From positions 16,792 to 80,791 of the forward strand of contig SBBQ01000021.1 in assembly GCA_005239635.1 (NCBI GenBank): a DNA stretch of 64,000 nucleotides, in the 5' to 3' direction. The position numbers and the translations under genes were made by a program. Positions within the stretch are counted from its first letter, which is position 1; each line of letters opens with the position of its first letter. The notes under the pieces are model-generated. The model was given only the letters and a program-made list of their open reading frames with translations. It ran no database searches and was not told the DNA's origin. This document shows, piece after piece, positions 37,644-48,634 of this stretch. Origin of the DNA: Uliginosibacterium gangwonense (GTDB lineage Bacteria; Pseudomonadota; Gammaproteobacteria; Burkholderiales; Rhodocyclaceae).

Positions 37644-38552
37644 ATGCTGGGAAATCTCGCCCTCTCATCTGAATGTGCAGTGCTTTTTGCTGACCTTACC
37701 GGCAGCTCGCATCTTTACGAGCGCATTGGGGATGGTGCGGCCTTTGCCCTGGTCGATAACTGCCTCAAAACCATGACGCGTGCAGTAGAACATACGGGTG
37801 GCCGTGTTGTTAAAACCACAGGCGACGGCATCATGGCGGCCTTTTGGGATGCAGATGCAGCGGCAGATGCGGCGGTGAGCATCCAAACACAAGTGCACGA
37901 GTTGCCGCTCGTACCCGGCTTTGGTTTGGGCGTAAAAATTGGTTTTCACTACGGACCGGTAGTTGAAAGCGGCAACGATGTTTTCGGCGAAACCGTCAAT
38001 CTATGCGCACGCTTTTCTGAACTCGCCACGCCAGGGCAAGCCATCACCTCTCGCGAAACCGCACTGCGCTTGCGTGAGGACTGGCAACCCATGCTACGCA
38101 GCTTGGCGCCCCGCCCTGTTAAAGGCATGAACCGCAACGTTGAGCTTTATGCACTGCTGTGTGAAAGCCACGACGAAGTGACCGCCATTGCGGTGAGCCA
38201 CGACACTGACCAACTACCCTCCACACACCAATTGCGACTGTATTTCGGCGAGCAGTGTTTTATTTTGGGCCGCGAAATGCAGCGTATTCGCATTGGTCGC
38301 GACACCTCTGCTGAAATTCTTTTAAATGCAGTGCAGGCCTCTCGCCGTCACGCCGAAATTGAGCGTCGCCAAGACAAGTTTGTTTTGATTGATCGCAGCA
38401 GCAATGGCACCTATGTAAGTTTTGATTCTGGCCGCGAATTTGTTTTGCAACGCGAAGAAGTGGTGCTCCGCGGTCAGGGCAGCATGGCCTTCGGACAATC
38501 GATTCAAGCGGCTCAATCGGCAGAAGGCGTGATTCGATTTGTGTGCCTTTGA
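37644..38552 (+). CDS. Class III adenylate/guanylate cyclase with C-terminal FHA domain
   Basis: 302 residues. The cyclase domain (about 8-170) has both metal aspartates (D17, D61), the purine-recognition Lys57 and Asp112, and transition-state residues N119 and R123, so it should be active and prefer ATP. An FHA domain (about 210-295) has the phosphothreonine-binding pattern GR (RIGRD), SRRHAEI and SSNGTYV. No membrane segment. It may couple a phosphorylation event to cAMP, but no Ser/Thr kinase gene is in view. It converges on acnB across a shared terminator. Confidence 0.92.
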   Translation: MLGNLALSSECAVLFADLTGSSHLYERIGDGAAFALVDNCLKTMTRAVEHTGGRVVKTTGDGIMAAFWDADAAADAAVSIQTQVHELPLVPGFGLGVKIGFHYGPVVESGNDVFGETVNLCARFSELATPGQAITSRETALRLREDWQPMLRSLAPRPVKGMNRNVELYALLCESHDEVTAIAVSHDTDQLPSTHQLRLYFGEQCFILGREMQRIRIGRDTSAEILLNAVQASRRHAEIERRQDKFVLIDRSSNGTYVSFDSGREFVLQREEVVLRGQGSMAFGQSIQAAQSAEGVIRFVCL

Positions 38553-38603
38553 TTGGCAAACCACATGCAAAGATCATCCGCACAGAACCTGAGCACATAA
38601 CAA

Positions 38604-38629
38604 AAAGGGCGCTACGAATAGCGCCCTTT
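38604..38629. terminator. Bidirectional terminator between the cyclase-FHA gene and acnB
   Basis: An 11-bp perfect stem AAAGGGCGCTA / TAGCGCCCTTT with the stable tetraloop CGAA, flanked by A-runs on the left and T-runs on the right, so it works for both convergent genes. Confidence 0.92.
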
Positions 38630-38651
38630 CTTTTTGCTTTGCAAATCGAAC

Positions 38652-41261
38652 TTAGATCGATACCGAATCAGCCACTTCGCGGAAGTCGGCAATTTGATCG
38701 AAGTTCATATAACGGTAAATGTCTGCTGCCTTGGCGTTCACCGTATTCATCTGTTCGCGGTATTCCTCAATCGAAGGAATACGGCCTAACAACGCACAAA
38801 TTGCAGACAACTCAGCTGACGCCAGATACACACGGGTATCAATCCCCAAACGATTAGGGAAGTTACGTGTTGAGGTGGACACCGCCGTGCTGCCTTTCTT
38901 GATTTGCGCTTGGTTGCCCATACACAAGGAACAGCCGGGCATCTCCATGCGCGCGCCACTCTTGCCCAACACGGCGTAGTAACCCTCTTCATTGAGGATC
39001 ATGGCATCCATCTTGGTCGGCGGAGCAATCCACAAGCGTGTTGGAATATCACTCTTGCCATCCAGCACTTTGCCCGCAGCGCGGAAGTGACCAATGTTCG
39101 TCATACATGAACCAATGAACACTTCGTCAATCTTGTCGCCTGCAACTTCAGACAGCAGCTTCACATCATCCGGGTCGTTCGGACAGGCCAAAATCGGCTC
39201 AGTTACTTCGGCCAGATCAATTTCGATGACTGCTGCGTATTCTGCATCTGCATCTGCTTTGAGTAATTGCGGATTGGCAATCCACGCTTCCATCGCTGCA
39301 ATGCGGCGCTCTAAGCTACGACGATCTTCGTAACCATTGGCAATCATCCACTTCATTAGCGTCACGTTGGAACGCATGTATTCAGTGATTGGCGCCTTAT
39401 CCAAATGCACCGTACAACCAGCAGCAGAACGCTCCGCCGATGCATCTGACAATTCAAAAGCCTGCTCCACCTTCAAATCCGGCAGGCCTTCAATTTCCAA
39501 AATGCGGCCAGAGAAAATGTTTTTCTTGCCTTGTTTGGCAACGGTGAGCAGACCTTGCTTGATTGCATAGTAAGGAATGGCATTTACCAAATCGCGTAGC
39601 GTAATGCCACGCTTTTGAATATCTTCCAGCTTGCCTTTGAAGCGCACCAATACAGATTCCGGCATATCCAACGGCATCACGCCTGTTGCAGCCGCAAACG
39701 CGACCAAGCCAGAACCGGCAGGGAACGAAATACCAATCGGAAAGCGCGTATGTGAATCACCGCCGGTGCCCACGGTATCCGGCAGCAATAAGCGATTTAA
39801 CCAAGAGTGAATCACACCATCACCAGGCTTGAGCGAGACCCCGCCACGTGCAGTAATAAACGAGGGCAACGTGCGGTGCATCTTCACATCAACCAGCTTG
39901 GGATACGCAGCGGTGTGACAGAAAGATTGCATCACCAAGTCTGCGGAGAAGCCTAAGCAAGCCAAGTCTTTCAACTCGTCACGCGTCATTGGGCCCGTCG
40001 TATCTTGTGAGCCCACGGTGGTCATCTTTGGCTCACAGTAGGTGCCGGGGCGGATACCTTGCTGATTGCCATTGGCTTCATGCAAACCGCAGGCACGACC
40101 CACCATTTTTTGTGCAAGCGTAAAGCCCTTACCCGTTTCAACCGGCGCCTTGGGCATGCGGAACAGCGTTGAGGGAGCCAGTCCCATAAACTCGCGCGCC
40201 TTGGCGGTTAAACCGCGTCCGATGATCAAGTTAATACGTCCACCGGCACGCACTTCATCAAACAGCACATCCGTCTTGAGCGAGAACTCAGCAATGACAG
40301 CGCCGTTTTTGAGTGCTTTGCCTTCAAACGGGCGCAGTTCAATCACATCGCCCATCTCCATTTGCGATACATCCAACTCGATTGGCAAAGCGCCTGCATC
40401 TTCTTGCGTGTTGAAGAAAATCGGGGCGATCTTGCCACCTAAGCACACACCACCAAAGCGCTTGTTCGGCACAAACGGAATGTCTTCACCCGTCCACCAC
40501 AACACAGAGTTGGTCGCTGATTTGCGTGACGAGCCGGTACCGACCACGTCACCCACATAGGCAACGGCATGCCCCTTCGCTTTTAAAGCCTCGATCTGCT
40601 TCATTGGTCCGCGCTCACCCGCTTTGTCAGCTTCGATGCCTGGGCGCGGGTTCTTCAACATTGCCAAACCGTGCAAGGGAATATCCGGACGCGACCAAGC
40701 ATCTGGTGCTGGAGACAAATCATCCGTATTGGTTTCGCCTGTTACTTTAAATACGGTCACAAGCATGGACTGCGGCACATCAGGACGGCTGGTGAACCAC
40801 TCAGCATCGGCCCAGCTCTGCATCACTTGTTTTGCATTTGCATTACCGGCCTTGGCTTTATCAGCCACGTCATGGAAAGCGTCGAACATCAACAAGGTGG
40901 ATGAAAGCGCCTTCGCTGCAACACCGCCCACCTCTGCATCATCAAGCAGATCAACCAGCGGTTGCACGTTGTAACCGCCCAGCATCGTGCCCAACAACTC
41001 GGTCGCACGAGCACGCGAGACCAATGTGCACGCCATCTCACCCTTGGCCACTGCAGCAAGAAACTTCGCTTTAACTTCCGCGGCCTCGTCCACACCAGCT
41101 GGAATGCGGTAGGTCAGCAGGTCGACCAACTCGGCACCCTCGGCTGCGGAAGGCGCTTTCAACAACTCAACCAATTCTTGAGTTTGCTTTTTGTTGAGCG
41201 GAAGAGGCGGAATACCAAGCGCTGCACGCTCAGCAACATGGGCACGATAAGCTTCAAGCAC
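38652..41261 (-). CDS. acnB: Aconitate hydratase B
   Basis: 869 residues, the usual length. The N-terminal HEAT-like domain and swivelling domain come first, opposite to AcnA. Cluster cysteines lie in [15 protein letters not shown] and CSLCMGNQ. The start is GTG at 41261, giving the family N-terminus [21 protein letters not shown]. It isomerises citrate to isocitrate. A long palindrome related to the mdh operator lies 130 nt upstream. Confidence 0.97.
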   Translation of the reverse strand: MLEAYRAHVAERAALGIPPLPLNKKQTQELVELLKAPSAAEGAELVDLLTYRIPAGVDEAAEVKAKFLAAVAKGEMACTLVSRARATELLGTMLGGYNVQPLVDLLDDAEVGGVAAKALSSTLLMFDAFHDVADKAKAGNANAKQVMQSWADAEWFTSRPDVPQSMLVTVFKVTGETNTDDLSPAPDAWSRPDIPLHGLAMLKNPRPGIEADKAGERGPMKQIEALKAKGHAVAYVGDVVGTGSSRKSATNSVLWWTGEDIPFVPNKRFGGVCLGGKIAPIFFNTQEDAGALPIELDVSQMEMGDVIELRPFEGKALKNGAVIAEFSLKTDVLFDEVRAGGRINLIIGRGLTAKAREFMGLAPSTLFRMPKAPVETGKGFTLAQKMVGRACGLHEANGNQQGIRPGTYCEPKMTTVGSQDTTGPMTRDELKDLACLGFSADLVMQSFCHTAAYPKLVDVKMHRTLPSFITARGGVSLKPGDGVIHSWLNRLLLPDTVGTGGDSHTRFPIGISFPAGSGLVAFAAATGVMPLDMPESVLVRFKGKLEDIQKRGITLRDLVNAIPYYAIKQGLLTVAKQGKKNIFSGRILEIEGLPDLKVEQAFELSDASAERSAAGCTVHLDKAPITEYMRSNVTLMKWMIANGYEDRRSLERRIAAMEAWIANPQLLKADADAEYAAVIEIDLAEVTEPILACPNDPDDVKLLSEVAGDKIDEVFIGSCMTNIGHFRAAGKVLDGKSDIPTRLWIAPPTKMDAMILNEEGYYAVLGKSGARMEMPGCSLCMGNQAQIKKGSTAVSTSTRNFPNRLGIDTRVYLASAELSAICALLGRIPSIEEYREQMNTVNAKAADIYRYMNFDQIADFREVADSVSI

Positions 41262-41392
41262 GATGAATCTCCGGTAGTAACCACCTCAAGCAGCACTCCT
41301 TATGGAAGCACCCTTGAAAGCAGAGGAAGGCGGGGGGCAAAATCGCCGCACCCATTACACCTGAACAACTAAAACAATCAAATCCAATCAAG

Positions 41393-41411
41393 TCTTATAT
41401 ATATTATAAGA
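41393..41411. promoter_or_regulatory. TCTTATA-N5-TATAAGA palindrome upstream of acnB
   Basis: A 7-bp inverted repeat around TATAT, about 132 nt before the acnB start. Its arms are identical to those of the mdh/gntR palindrome, though spaced 7 bp further apart, so it may be a different arrangement or two overlapping sites. The rest of the 302-nt gap between acnB and ppiD contains the ppiD terminator and nothing else that I recognise. Confidence 0.5.
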
Positions 41412-41494
41412 TTTGTCGGTCAGGATTGCACACTTAAAACTAGCCTGAATTTAACTCTGCGGCAAACAAAGTAATGCAACCCAACTTAAAGACG

Positions 41495-41521
41495 TAAAAA
41501 AAGGCCTCTCGGCCTCTTTTT
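41495..41521 (-). terminator. Terminator of ppiD
   Basis: On the minus strand a GAGGCC / GGCCTT stem with GAGA loop, extended by A-T pairs, is followed by a run of seven or eight T. It lies 43 nt past the ppiD stop. Confidence 0.85.
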
Positions 41522-41563
41522 ACGGCATGGCCAGCGAACTGCGAATACTCAGTTCGACTTAGC

Positions 41564-43471
41564 TCAGTTCTTGGCTTTATTTAGTAAGCCTTGATTCACC
41601 GTGACCGGGTACCGCGCCTTCAAAGAGCCAAGGTAGCCGGCCAAATCTGCGGTTGAAGCGGTTGAGGCTAGTTGCTGGGCAGCCGCTTGGCGAACCGCAG
41701 CGGCAGCATCACCCTCAGCCTTACCGGCTGAATCGATACGGTAGAGTCCATAACTACCATCAGGCAACGACACACCAACGTAGGTAGGTAATTTGCCAAT
41801 TGGCGCACGGAAAATCGGACCCACCACAGCTGCACCTTGACCTTGTAGCATTTGACGAACAACGGGCCGTGACTCAGACCATTTCACATCAACCGAAGCG
41901 CCCGAATTGAGTTGAGCCAGTTTTGCCTCGCCCTCTTTGGCGGCCATTTTAGCTGCCTCTTCCCGCGTCAATTGCTGCTCGATCATGGCACGCACATCTT
42001 CGAACGGCGTCTGGCTTGCTGCGTGATAATCAACAACACGTGCAGACACCAAATACCCCGGCGCCACTTCTACCGCTGCAGTATTGCGTTTGTTCTTGAG
42101 TGAATCTGCCGCAAAAATCGCGTCTAACAATTTGGCGTTAGAGAAAGGCATGGGCTGACGAGCGCTGCCCTCTTTTGCCAACCAATCACTAGCGCGCACT
42201 TCAAGCCCCAGCTTCTCAGCAACCGGCTTTAAGCTGTCAGCTTGTTCATATACGACGTTATTGAACGTCTCGGCCGATTCAGTGAATTTCTTCGCGGCCT
42301 TTTCTTTCTTAAGTTCCAACTCAATGTCAGCTTTAACTGCATCAAACGCTTGCTGCTCACCTGCTTTAATGTCGTCTAGGCGAATAATGTGGAAGCCGAA
42401 ATCACTCTGCACCAAATCACTAATCTGGCCTTTCTTTAGCGCAAAGACCGCATTCTCAAATGCCGGAACCATGGCATTACGACCGAAGAAACCTAAGTCA
42501 CCACCACGCTCACGCGAACCCGGGTCTTGTGAGAACTCAGCGGCCAGCTTGGCAAAATCTGCAGGATTAGCACGCACCTTCTTCAGCACTTCTTCAGCCT
42601 TCGTGCGCGCGGCCTTCGCTGTTGCTTCGGGCGCACCTTTGGGGGCTGTGATAAGAATATGTGCGGCGTGACGCTGCTCAGAAACTTGGTAGCGATCACG
42701 ATGTTCGTCGTACTGACGCTTTACGTCCGCCGGATCAACCTTAATGCCGTCCACCAATGTCTCTGCGCTGAAGACAACATATTCAACCTTGGCTTGTTCT
42801 GGGCGCGCGAAAAGAGACGGATTTTTGTCGTAGTACGCACGTACTGCGGCAGCGTCCAGCTTGACCTGAGTCACGTAAGGCTGCGGCACCACCACGGCTT
42901 CAGACACCATGCGCTGTTCATTTTGGAATTCGGCCCAGCGATCTACCAATGCATTTGACACAACACCAGAGCTCATGACCGAACCCACCAGCTGTTGTAC
43001 AGCCAGGTCTTGACGTGCCCTTGCCTCAAATACCGCAGGTGTCATTCCACGGGCGTTTAGTGCGGCCTCGTAGTTTTTCTGCGAAAACTTACCGTCTTCT
43101 TGAAACGCAGAAATATTGCCAATCAGTTTTTGCAATTGTTGATCAGAAACCAGGATTCGAGCACGTGCAGCCTCTTGCACCAACAAGCGTTGATTCACAA
43201 TCTGATCAATCACAGCTTGGCGAAACTCCGGCGTTTCCAACATTGCCGGATCAACTTGCCCACCACTCATCTGGATCAGTCGATCGCGCTGATCGCGAAG
43301 CGCTTGGTCGAACTCTTGGGGTGTGACTTGCCACTTGCCTACGCTCGCTACGTTGTTCGACGAGCCCATATTGCTCACATACGATTCAACACCGAAGAGC
43401 AACAGCGTTAACGCCACTAAGACCAGAATGATCTGCACGACACGGCGATTGTTTCTGATTGAATCAAGCAT
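41564..43471 (-). CDS. ppiD: Periplasmic folding chaperone/isomerase PpiD
   Basis: 635 residues from the ATG at 43471 (MLDSIRNNRR). One N-terminal transmembrane helix (about 16-34), a SurA-N-like chaperone region, a parvulin domain near residues 255-350 (HAAHILITAPKG; FSQDPGSRERGGDLGFFGRNAMV) and a second degenerate parvulin-like region. It is anchored in the inner membrane, facing the periplasm, at the Sec translocon exit. Neighbouring lon/clpXP/tig make this a proteostasis block. Confidence 0.93.
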   Translation of the reverse strand: MLDSIRNNRRVVQIILVLVALTLLLFGVESYVSNMGSSNNVASVGKWQVTPQEFDQALRDQRDRLIQMSGGQVDPAMLETPEFRQAVIDQIVNQRLLVQEAARARILVSDQQLQKLIGNISAFQEDGKFSQKNYEAALNARGMTPAVFEARARQDLAVQQLVGSVMSSGVVSNALVDRWAEFQNEQRMVSEAVVVPQPYVTQVKLDAAAVRAYYDKNPSLFARPEQAKVEYVVFSAETLVDGIKVDPADVKRQYDEHRDRYQVSEQRHAAHILITAPKGAPEATAKAARTKAEEVLKKVRANPADFAKLAAEFSQDPGSRERGGDLGFFGRNAMVPAFENAVFALKKGQISDLVQSDFGFHIIRLDDIKAGEQQAFDAVKADIELELKKEKAAKKFTESAETFNNVVYEQADSLKPVAEKLGLEVRASDWLAKEGSARQPMPFSNAKLLDAIFAADSLKNKRNTAAVEVAPGYLVSARVVDYHAASQTPFEDVRAMIEQQLTREEAAKMAAKEGEAKLAQLNSGASVDVKWSESRPVVRQMLQGQGAAVVGPIFRAPIGKLPTYVGVSLPDGSYGLYRIDSAGKAEGDAAAAVRQAAAQQLASTASTADLAGYLGSLKARYPVTVNQGLLNKAKN

Positions 43472-43613
43472 GACACGTCCCTGTCTGGATGCTCGGCTGA
43501 GTCGCCTATGCACCCATTAAATTGAATGTTGTCGTTACGTAGGCTTGGATTTACAACGCACTTCGTGGGTAAAAACAAGCTCTGCAACAAACCAAGTCGT
43601 CACAAAAATCGGC

Positions 43614-43641
43614 AAAAAAAAAGGCGAACCATTGGCTCGCC
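43614..43641 (-). terminator. Terminator of tRNA-Val
   Basis: On the minus strand a GGCGA / TCGCC stem, with an inner TGG/CCA pairing after one mismatch, is followed by nine T. It lies 130 nt past the tRNA 3' end. Confidence 0.8.
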
Positions 43642-43770
43642 AGTTTTGTCATGTTTTGCGAACTTTCGTTCCACAAAACACAGGCCTTACTTAGTTGCTC
43701 ACCAGCCGCGCATTCTACCGCATCAACCTCGACGCGCATCAGTAGAAATTGCTTCTGGTCGCAGAATTGG

Positions 43771-43846
43771 TGGTGGGTGCTGACGGGATCGAACCGCCGA
43801 CATTCGCCTTGTAAGGGCGACGCTCTACCAGCTGAGCTAAGCACCC
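43771..43846 (-). tRNA. tRNA-Val (anticodon TAC)
   Basis: 76 nt including the encoded CCA. The acceptor stem GGGTGC(T)/(A)GCACCC, D arm AGCTCAGCTGGTAGAGC, anticodon loop CTTACAA (TAC) and T arm GGCGGTTCGATCCCGTC all fold canonically. It sits alone between lon and ppiD. Confidence 0.97.
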
Positions 43847-43959
43847 GAACCTGCCCTGCAATCGGGGAGCGCGGATTGTATCCGCCTCCCGTCACAAGCG
43901 CAAGCTTTATACAGAAAAAAGTTTCAAAATCGTCGGTGCAAAACGTTAAATGCGCGCGT

Positions 43960-46371
43960 TTAATGCGTAATTACACTCGAATCGTTACCGCCTTCCGCCG
44001 CAGACACAACAGGCTCTGCAGCTGGGGCATCCGGCAACGGCTCTGGCTTGCGCTCTAACGCCAACTCAAGCACTTGGTCGATCCACTTAACCGGCACCAC
44101 TTCGATCGCGTTCTTAATCGTATCCGGCATTTCCATCAGATCTTTTACGTTTTCTTCAGGAATCAGCGCAGTACGAATACCACCGCGAACCGCTGCCAGC
44201 AGTTTCTCTTTCAGGCCGCCAATTGGCAACACTTCACCACGCAGCGTTATTTCACCCGTCATCGCCACATCGGCACGCACCGGAATGCCTGTGAGTACCG
44301 AAACCAGTGCCGTGCAAATACCAATACCCGCAGACGGACCATCTTTTGGCGTCGCACCTTCAGGCAAGTGAATGTGCAAGTCGGACTTTTGATAAAAGTC
44401 TTCTGCGATGCCCAACAGTTTGCTGCGCTTGCGCACCACTGTCAGTGCAGCCTGAATAGACTCTTGCATCACCTCGCCCAGTTTGCCGGTGGTAAGCGTT
44501 TTCCCCTTACCCGGCATCACCATGGTTTCAATCGTGAGCAATTCGCCGCCCACTTCTGTCCATGCCAAGCCAGTCACCTGACCAACTTGGTTTTCTTTTT
44601 CAGCAATGCCAAAGCTGTAACGACGCACGCCCAAGAATTTGTCCAAATTCTTCGCATTCACCACCACCTTAGAAGAGCGCTTTTTGAGCACCAGCGACTT
44701 CACAACCTTACGGCAAATCTTAGAAACTTCGCGCTCCAAGCTGCGCACGCCAGCTTCTCGGGTGTAGTAACGCACGATGTCACGCAATGCATCTTCAGTA
44801 ACGGACAACTCATCCTTTTTCAGGCCGTTGTTACGCATTTGCTTCGGCAACAAATAGCGTTGTGTAATGTTCACTTTTTCGTCTTCGGTGTAACCCGACA
44901 GACGAATCACTTCCATACGATCAAGCAACGGCGCAGGAATATTCAACGTATTGGCGGTTGCTACAAACATGACGTCAGAGAGGTCGTATTCCACCTCGAC
45001 GTAATGATCGACAAACGTTGCGCTTTGTTCCGGATCCAGCACTTCCAACAGCGCAGACGATGGATCACCGCGGAAGTCCATGCCCATCTTGTCGACTTCG
45101 TCGAGCAAAAACAGCGGATTGCGCACAGCCACCTTCGTCATGTTTTGCAAAATCTTGCCGGGCATAGAACCAATGTAGGTACGACGATGGCCACGGATCT
45201 CAGATTCATCACGCACACCACCGAGTGACATACGTACAAACTTACGGTTGGTCGCTTTGGCAATGGACTGACCAAGCGAGGTCTTACCAACCCCCGGTGG
45301 ACCGACCAAACACAGAATTGGCGCTTTCAGCTTATCTACACGTTGTTGAACTGCGAGATACTCAAGGATGCGTTCCTTGACTTTCTCTAAGCCAAAATGA
45401 TCTTTGTCGAGAATCTTTTCGGCCTCAGCCAAATCTTTGCTGATTCGCGACTTTTTCTTCCATGGCAAACCAACGATGGTGTCGATGTAGTTACGCACCA
45501 CCGTTGCTTCAGCCGACATCGGTGACATCAAGCGCAGCTTTTTAAGCTCTGACTGCGCCTTTGCCAAAGCTTCTTTGGGCATGCCAGAAGCCTTGATCTT
45601 TTTGTCCATCTCTTCAAGGTCGGCACCTTCTTCGCCCTCGCCCAGTTCTTTCTGAATCGCTTTAACTTGCTCGTTCAGATAGTACTCACGCTGACTCTTC
45701 TCCATTTGGCGCTTTACGCGACCACGAATGCGCTTCTCGACTTGAAGAATATCGAGCTCTGATTCGAGCTGACTAAGCAGACGCTCTAAACGCAGAGAGA
45801 CGTTAAAAATCTCCAGCACTTCTTGCTTCTGCTCAAGCTTGAGCGGCAAGTGTGCAGCAATCGTATCCGCCAAACGGCCCGCTTCTTCGATGCTCGAAAC
45901 GGAGGTCAAAATTTCAGGCGGAATCTTCTTGTTCAGTTTTACGAACTGGTCGAACTGAGACACGATTGCGCGGCGCATCGCTTCAAGTTCGTTATTGCCC
46001 GGCTCTTGCTCGGCAACTGGCGTCACTTGTGCAACAAATACTGTTTTCAGATCGGCAATTTCCTCAATACGCGCACGACGCGTACCTTCGACCAATACCT
46101 TCACGGTGCCGTCAGGCAACTTCAGCATTTGCAGCACATTGGCAACGCAGCCAATTTGATACAAATCTTCTACGCCCGGCTCATCTTTCGCCGCTGATTT
46201 TTGTGCCACCAGCAAAATGCTTTTGCCGGACTCCATGGCGGTTTCGAGTGCCTTAATGGACTTGGGGCGACCCACAAACAACGGGATCACCATATGTGGG
46301 AACACGACGACGTCGCGCAGGGGCAACAACGGTAGTTCCAGCTTCTCAGCCTGTAGTTCAGCGCTCGACAT
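43960..46371 (-). CDS. lon: ATP-dependent protease Lon
   Basis: 803 residues: N-terminal substrate domain (LPLLPLRDVVVFPHMVIPLFVGR), coiled coil, AAA+ module (Walker A GPPGVGKTSLGQS; Walker B LFLLDEVDKM) and a C-terminal serine-lysine protease (Ser in PKDGPSAGIG, Lys in GGLKEKLLAAVRGG). It degrades damaged and regulatory cytosolic proteins. It follows clpX in the common clpP-clpX-lon order. The tail after residue 780 is Pro/Ala/Glu-rich. Confidence 0.98.
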   Translation of the reverse strand: MSSAELQAEKLELPLLPLRDVVVFPHMVIPLFVGRPKSIKALETAMESGKSILLVAQKSAAKDEPGVEDLYQIGCVANVLQMLKLPDGTVKVLVEGTRRARIEEIADLKTVFVAQVTPVAEQEPGNNELEAMRRAIVSQFDQFVKLNKKIPPEILTSVSSIEEAGRLADTIAAHLPLKLEQKQEVLEIFNVSLRLERLLSQLESELDILQVEKRIRGRVKRQMEKSQREYYLNEQVKAIQKELGEGEEGADLEEMDKKIKASGMPKEALAKAQSELKKLRLMSPMSAEATVVRNYIDTIVGLPWKKKSRISKDLAEAEKILDKDHFGLEKVKERILEYLAVQQRVDKLKAPILCLVGPPGVGKTSLGQSIAKATNRKFVRMSLGGVRDESEIRGHRRTYIGSMPGKILQNMTKVAVRNPLFLLDEVDKMGMDFRGDPSSALLEVLDPEQSATFVDHYVEVEYDLSDVMFVATANTLNIPAPLLDRMEVIRLSGYTEDEKVNITQRYLLPKQMRNNGLKKDELSVTEDALRDIVRYYTREAGVRSLEREVSKICRKVVKSLVLKKRSSKVVVNAKNLDKFLGVRRYSFGIAEKENQVGQVTGLAWTEVGGELLTIETMVMPGKGKTLTTGKLGEVMQESIQAALTVVRKRSKLLGIAEDFYQKSDLHIHLPEGATPKDGPSAGIGICTALVSVLTGIPVRADVAMTGEITLRGEVLPIGGLKEKLLAAVRGGIRTALIPEENVKDLMEMPDTIKNAIEVVPVKWIDQVLELALERKPEPLPDAPAAEPVVSAAEGGNDSSVITH

Positions 46372-46556
46372 GTCTTTTCCTTGTTACAAGACGGTACCCC
46401 ATGACAATGGGGCCATATTGCAGGATTTCAAGAGTGACGGCAAACCTTAAGGCCCGTCGTCACTGTGAAATTGCTAAAGAACAGGAACTGCAAATAAGGC
46501 GTTGGACGAAATCGTCACGTGGCCTCACTGATCTCTCAGCTTGAATGATAGGTCGT

Positions 46557-47819
46557 TCAGTTGGAACCGGCGACCTTGGGGGTATCTGCATAAATCATTA
46601 GCGGCTTAGCATCACCGGTAATGGTGGATTCGTCGACAACGACCTTTTCGACATTTTCCATGCTCGGTAGTTCATACATAATATCGAGCAAAGCAGCTTC
46701 AATGATCGAGCGTAGGCCACGCGCACCCGTTTTACGTTGCAACGCCTTGCGCGCAACGGCCTGCAAAGCACCGGAACGTATTTCTAGCTCGACGCCTTCC
46801 ATCTGGAAGAGTTTTTGATATTGCTTGATCAAGGCATTCTTGGGCTCAATCAGAATCTCGATCAAAGCAGCCTCATCAAGTTCATGTAACGTTGCCACAA
46901 CAGGCAAACGGCCGATAAATTCAGGAATCAGACCGTATTTGATGAGATCTTCCGGCTCCACCTGAGCCAAAGATTCGCTGATGTTGTTGGCATCACGACT
47001 CTTCACCTCCGCGCCAAAGCCAATTCCACCCTTTTCATTCCGGTTGCGAATGACTTTATCCAAACCATCAAACGCACCACCGCAAATAAAGAGGATGTTA
47101 GTGGTATCAACCTGCACAAAGTCTTGGTTCGGGTGCTTGCGCCCGCCTTGTGGCGGCACACTTGCAACCGTACCTTCTATCAGCTTAAGCAATGCTTGCT
47201 GCACGCCTTCGCCAGACACATCGCGCGTAATCGAAGGATTGTCAGACTTACGAGAAATTTTGTCGATTTCGTCGATATACACGATGCCCTGCTGCGCCTT
47301 TTCAACTTCGTAGTCGCATTTTTGCAGCAGTTTTTGAATGATGTTTTCAACATCCTCGCCCACATACCCCGCTTCGGTGAGCGTGGTTGCATCTGCCATC
47401 ACAAACGGCACATTCAGCAAGCGAGCCAGCGTTTGCGCCAATAGCGTTTTGCCTGAACCGGTAGGTCCAACCATCAAGATATTGCTCTTTGAAAGCTCAA
47501 CATCATCGCTACGCGTCATATGACGCAAGCGCTTGTAATGGTTGTACACAGCAACAGACAGAATGCGTTTGGCACTGCCTTGACCAATGACATACTGATC
47601 AAGGATGGTGCAAATTTCTTGCGGCGTAGGCAAGTCCCCGCGGTCCTTACCGCCATGATCGGCCGTAATTTCATCGCGAATAATGTCATTGCACAGTTCG
47701 ATGCACTCATCACAAATGAACACCGAAGGGCCGGCAATCAGTTTGCGCACTTCATGTTGGCTCTTGCCACAGAAGGAACAGTACAGCAGCTTTTCGCTGC
47801 CCGATTTCTTCTCAGTCAT
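46557..47819 (-). CDS. clpX: ClpX unfoldase
   Basis: 420 residues. N-terminal C4 zinc finger (CSFCGK...CDECIELC), Walker [13 protein letters not shown], Walker [11 protein letters not shown], and the IGF loop that docks on ClpP seen as KGGIGFG. It feeds tagged substrates to ClpP encoded just upstream (56-nt gap). Confidence 0.98.
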   Translation of the reverse strand: MTEKKSGSEKLLYCSFCGKSQHEVRKLIAGPSVFICDECIELCNDIIRDEITADHGGKDRGDLPTPQEICTILDQYVIGQGSAKRILSVAVYNHYKRLRHMTRSDDVELSKSNILMVGPTGSGKTLLAQTLARLLNVPFVMADATTLTEAGYVGEDVENIIQKLLQKCDYEVEKAQQGIVYIDEIDKISRKSDNPSITRDVSGEGVQQALLKLIEGTVASVPPQGGRKHPNQDFVQVDTTNILFICGGAFDGLDKVIRNRNEKGGIGFGAEVKSRDANNISESLAQVEPEDLIKYGLIPEFIGRLPVVATLHELDEAALIEILIEPKNALIKQYQKLFQMEGVELEIRSGALQAVARKALQRKTGARGLRSIIEAALLDIMYELPSMENVEKVVVDESTITGDAKPLMIYADTPKVAGSN

Positions 47820-47875
47820 GCTGTTGCCCTTTCGTACCTGCCTGATGCCGTACCGCGTACGCTCTGAACAGCGCG

Positions 47876-48550
47876 TTACTCTTTAGAAGCCGTGACAGCT
47901 TCACCGCGGCTGGTCAAAACCTTGTCGACCAAACCATACTCCGCTGCTTGATCCGCGGATAGGAAATTGTCACGATCTGTATCACGTTCGATACGCTCAA
48001 CAGACTGGCCCGTGTGTTTAGCCAGCATGTCGTTTAACTTTGCACGCAGCGTGAGGATTTCACGCGCATGAATCTCAATATCTGACGCCTGACCTTGGAA
48101 CCCCCCCAAGGGCTGGTGAATCATGACGCGGGAGTTCGGCAGACAAAAACGTTTGCCCTTCGCTCCGGCGGCCAGTAAAAACGCACCCATACTGGCTGCT
48201 TGACCAATACACAGCGTGCTCACGTCTGGCTTGATAAATTGCATGGTGTCGTAAATTGCCATGCCAGCAGACACTGAACCACCAGGTGAGTTGATGTAGA
48301 AATAAATATCCTTGTCCGGATTTTCGGACTCAAGGAACAGCAACTGCGCCACGATCAAGTTGGCAGTGACATCGTTCACCGGGCCAACCAGAAATACAAC
48401 GCGCTCTTTCAACAAGCGCGAGTAGATGTCATAGGCTCGTTCGCCACGACCACTTTGCTCGATCACCATCGGCACCATGCCAAGACCTTGCGGTTCCCAG
48501 GCACTAGAGGCATCCGGCACAAAAACATTCGAGCTCATTTTGATCGTCAT
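47876..48550 (-). CDS. clpP: ClpP protease subunit
   Basis: 224 residues from the ATG at 48550, which has AGGAAA in good position; the longer reading adds an Arg-rich leader without support. Catalytic Ser ([11 protein letters not shown]), His (MIHQPLGG) and Asp (RDTDRDNF) are present. It forms the chambered protease with ClpX. It lies downstream of tig as in most proteobacteria. Confidence 0.97.
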   Translation of the reverse strand: MTIKMSSNVFVPDASSAWEPQGLGMVPMVIEQSGRGERAYDIYSRLLKERVVFLVGPVNDVTANLIVAQLLFLESENPDKDIYFYINSPGGSVSAGMAIYDTMQFIKPDVSTLCIGQAASMGAFLLAAGAKGKRFCLPNSRVMIHQPLGGFQGQASDIEIHAREILTLRAKLNDMLAKHTGQSVERIERDTDRDNFLSADQAAEYGLVDKVLTSRGEAVTASKE

Positions 48551-48634
48551 TTTAGTTTCCTGTGTTACAGCCGCTGCACGGCGTCGGCTCATCCGACGCA
48601 GCGTGCATTGGCAAATTACCGGCTTAAAAAATTC

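Noticed and set aside
44074..45228. A 384-codon plus-strand open reading opposite lon
   Set aside because: Lon is complete with all motifs on the other strand; the translation has no recognisable domain and is rich in His, Arg and Gln as antisense readings usually are.
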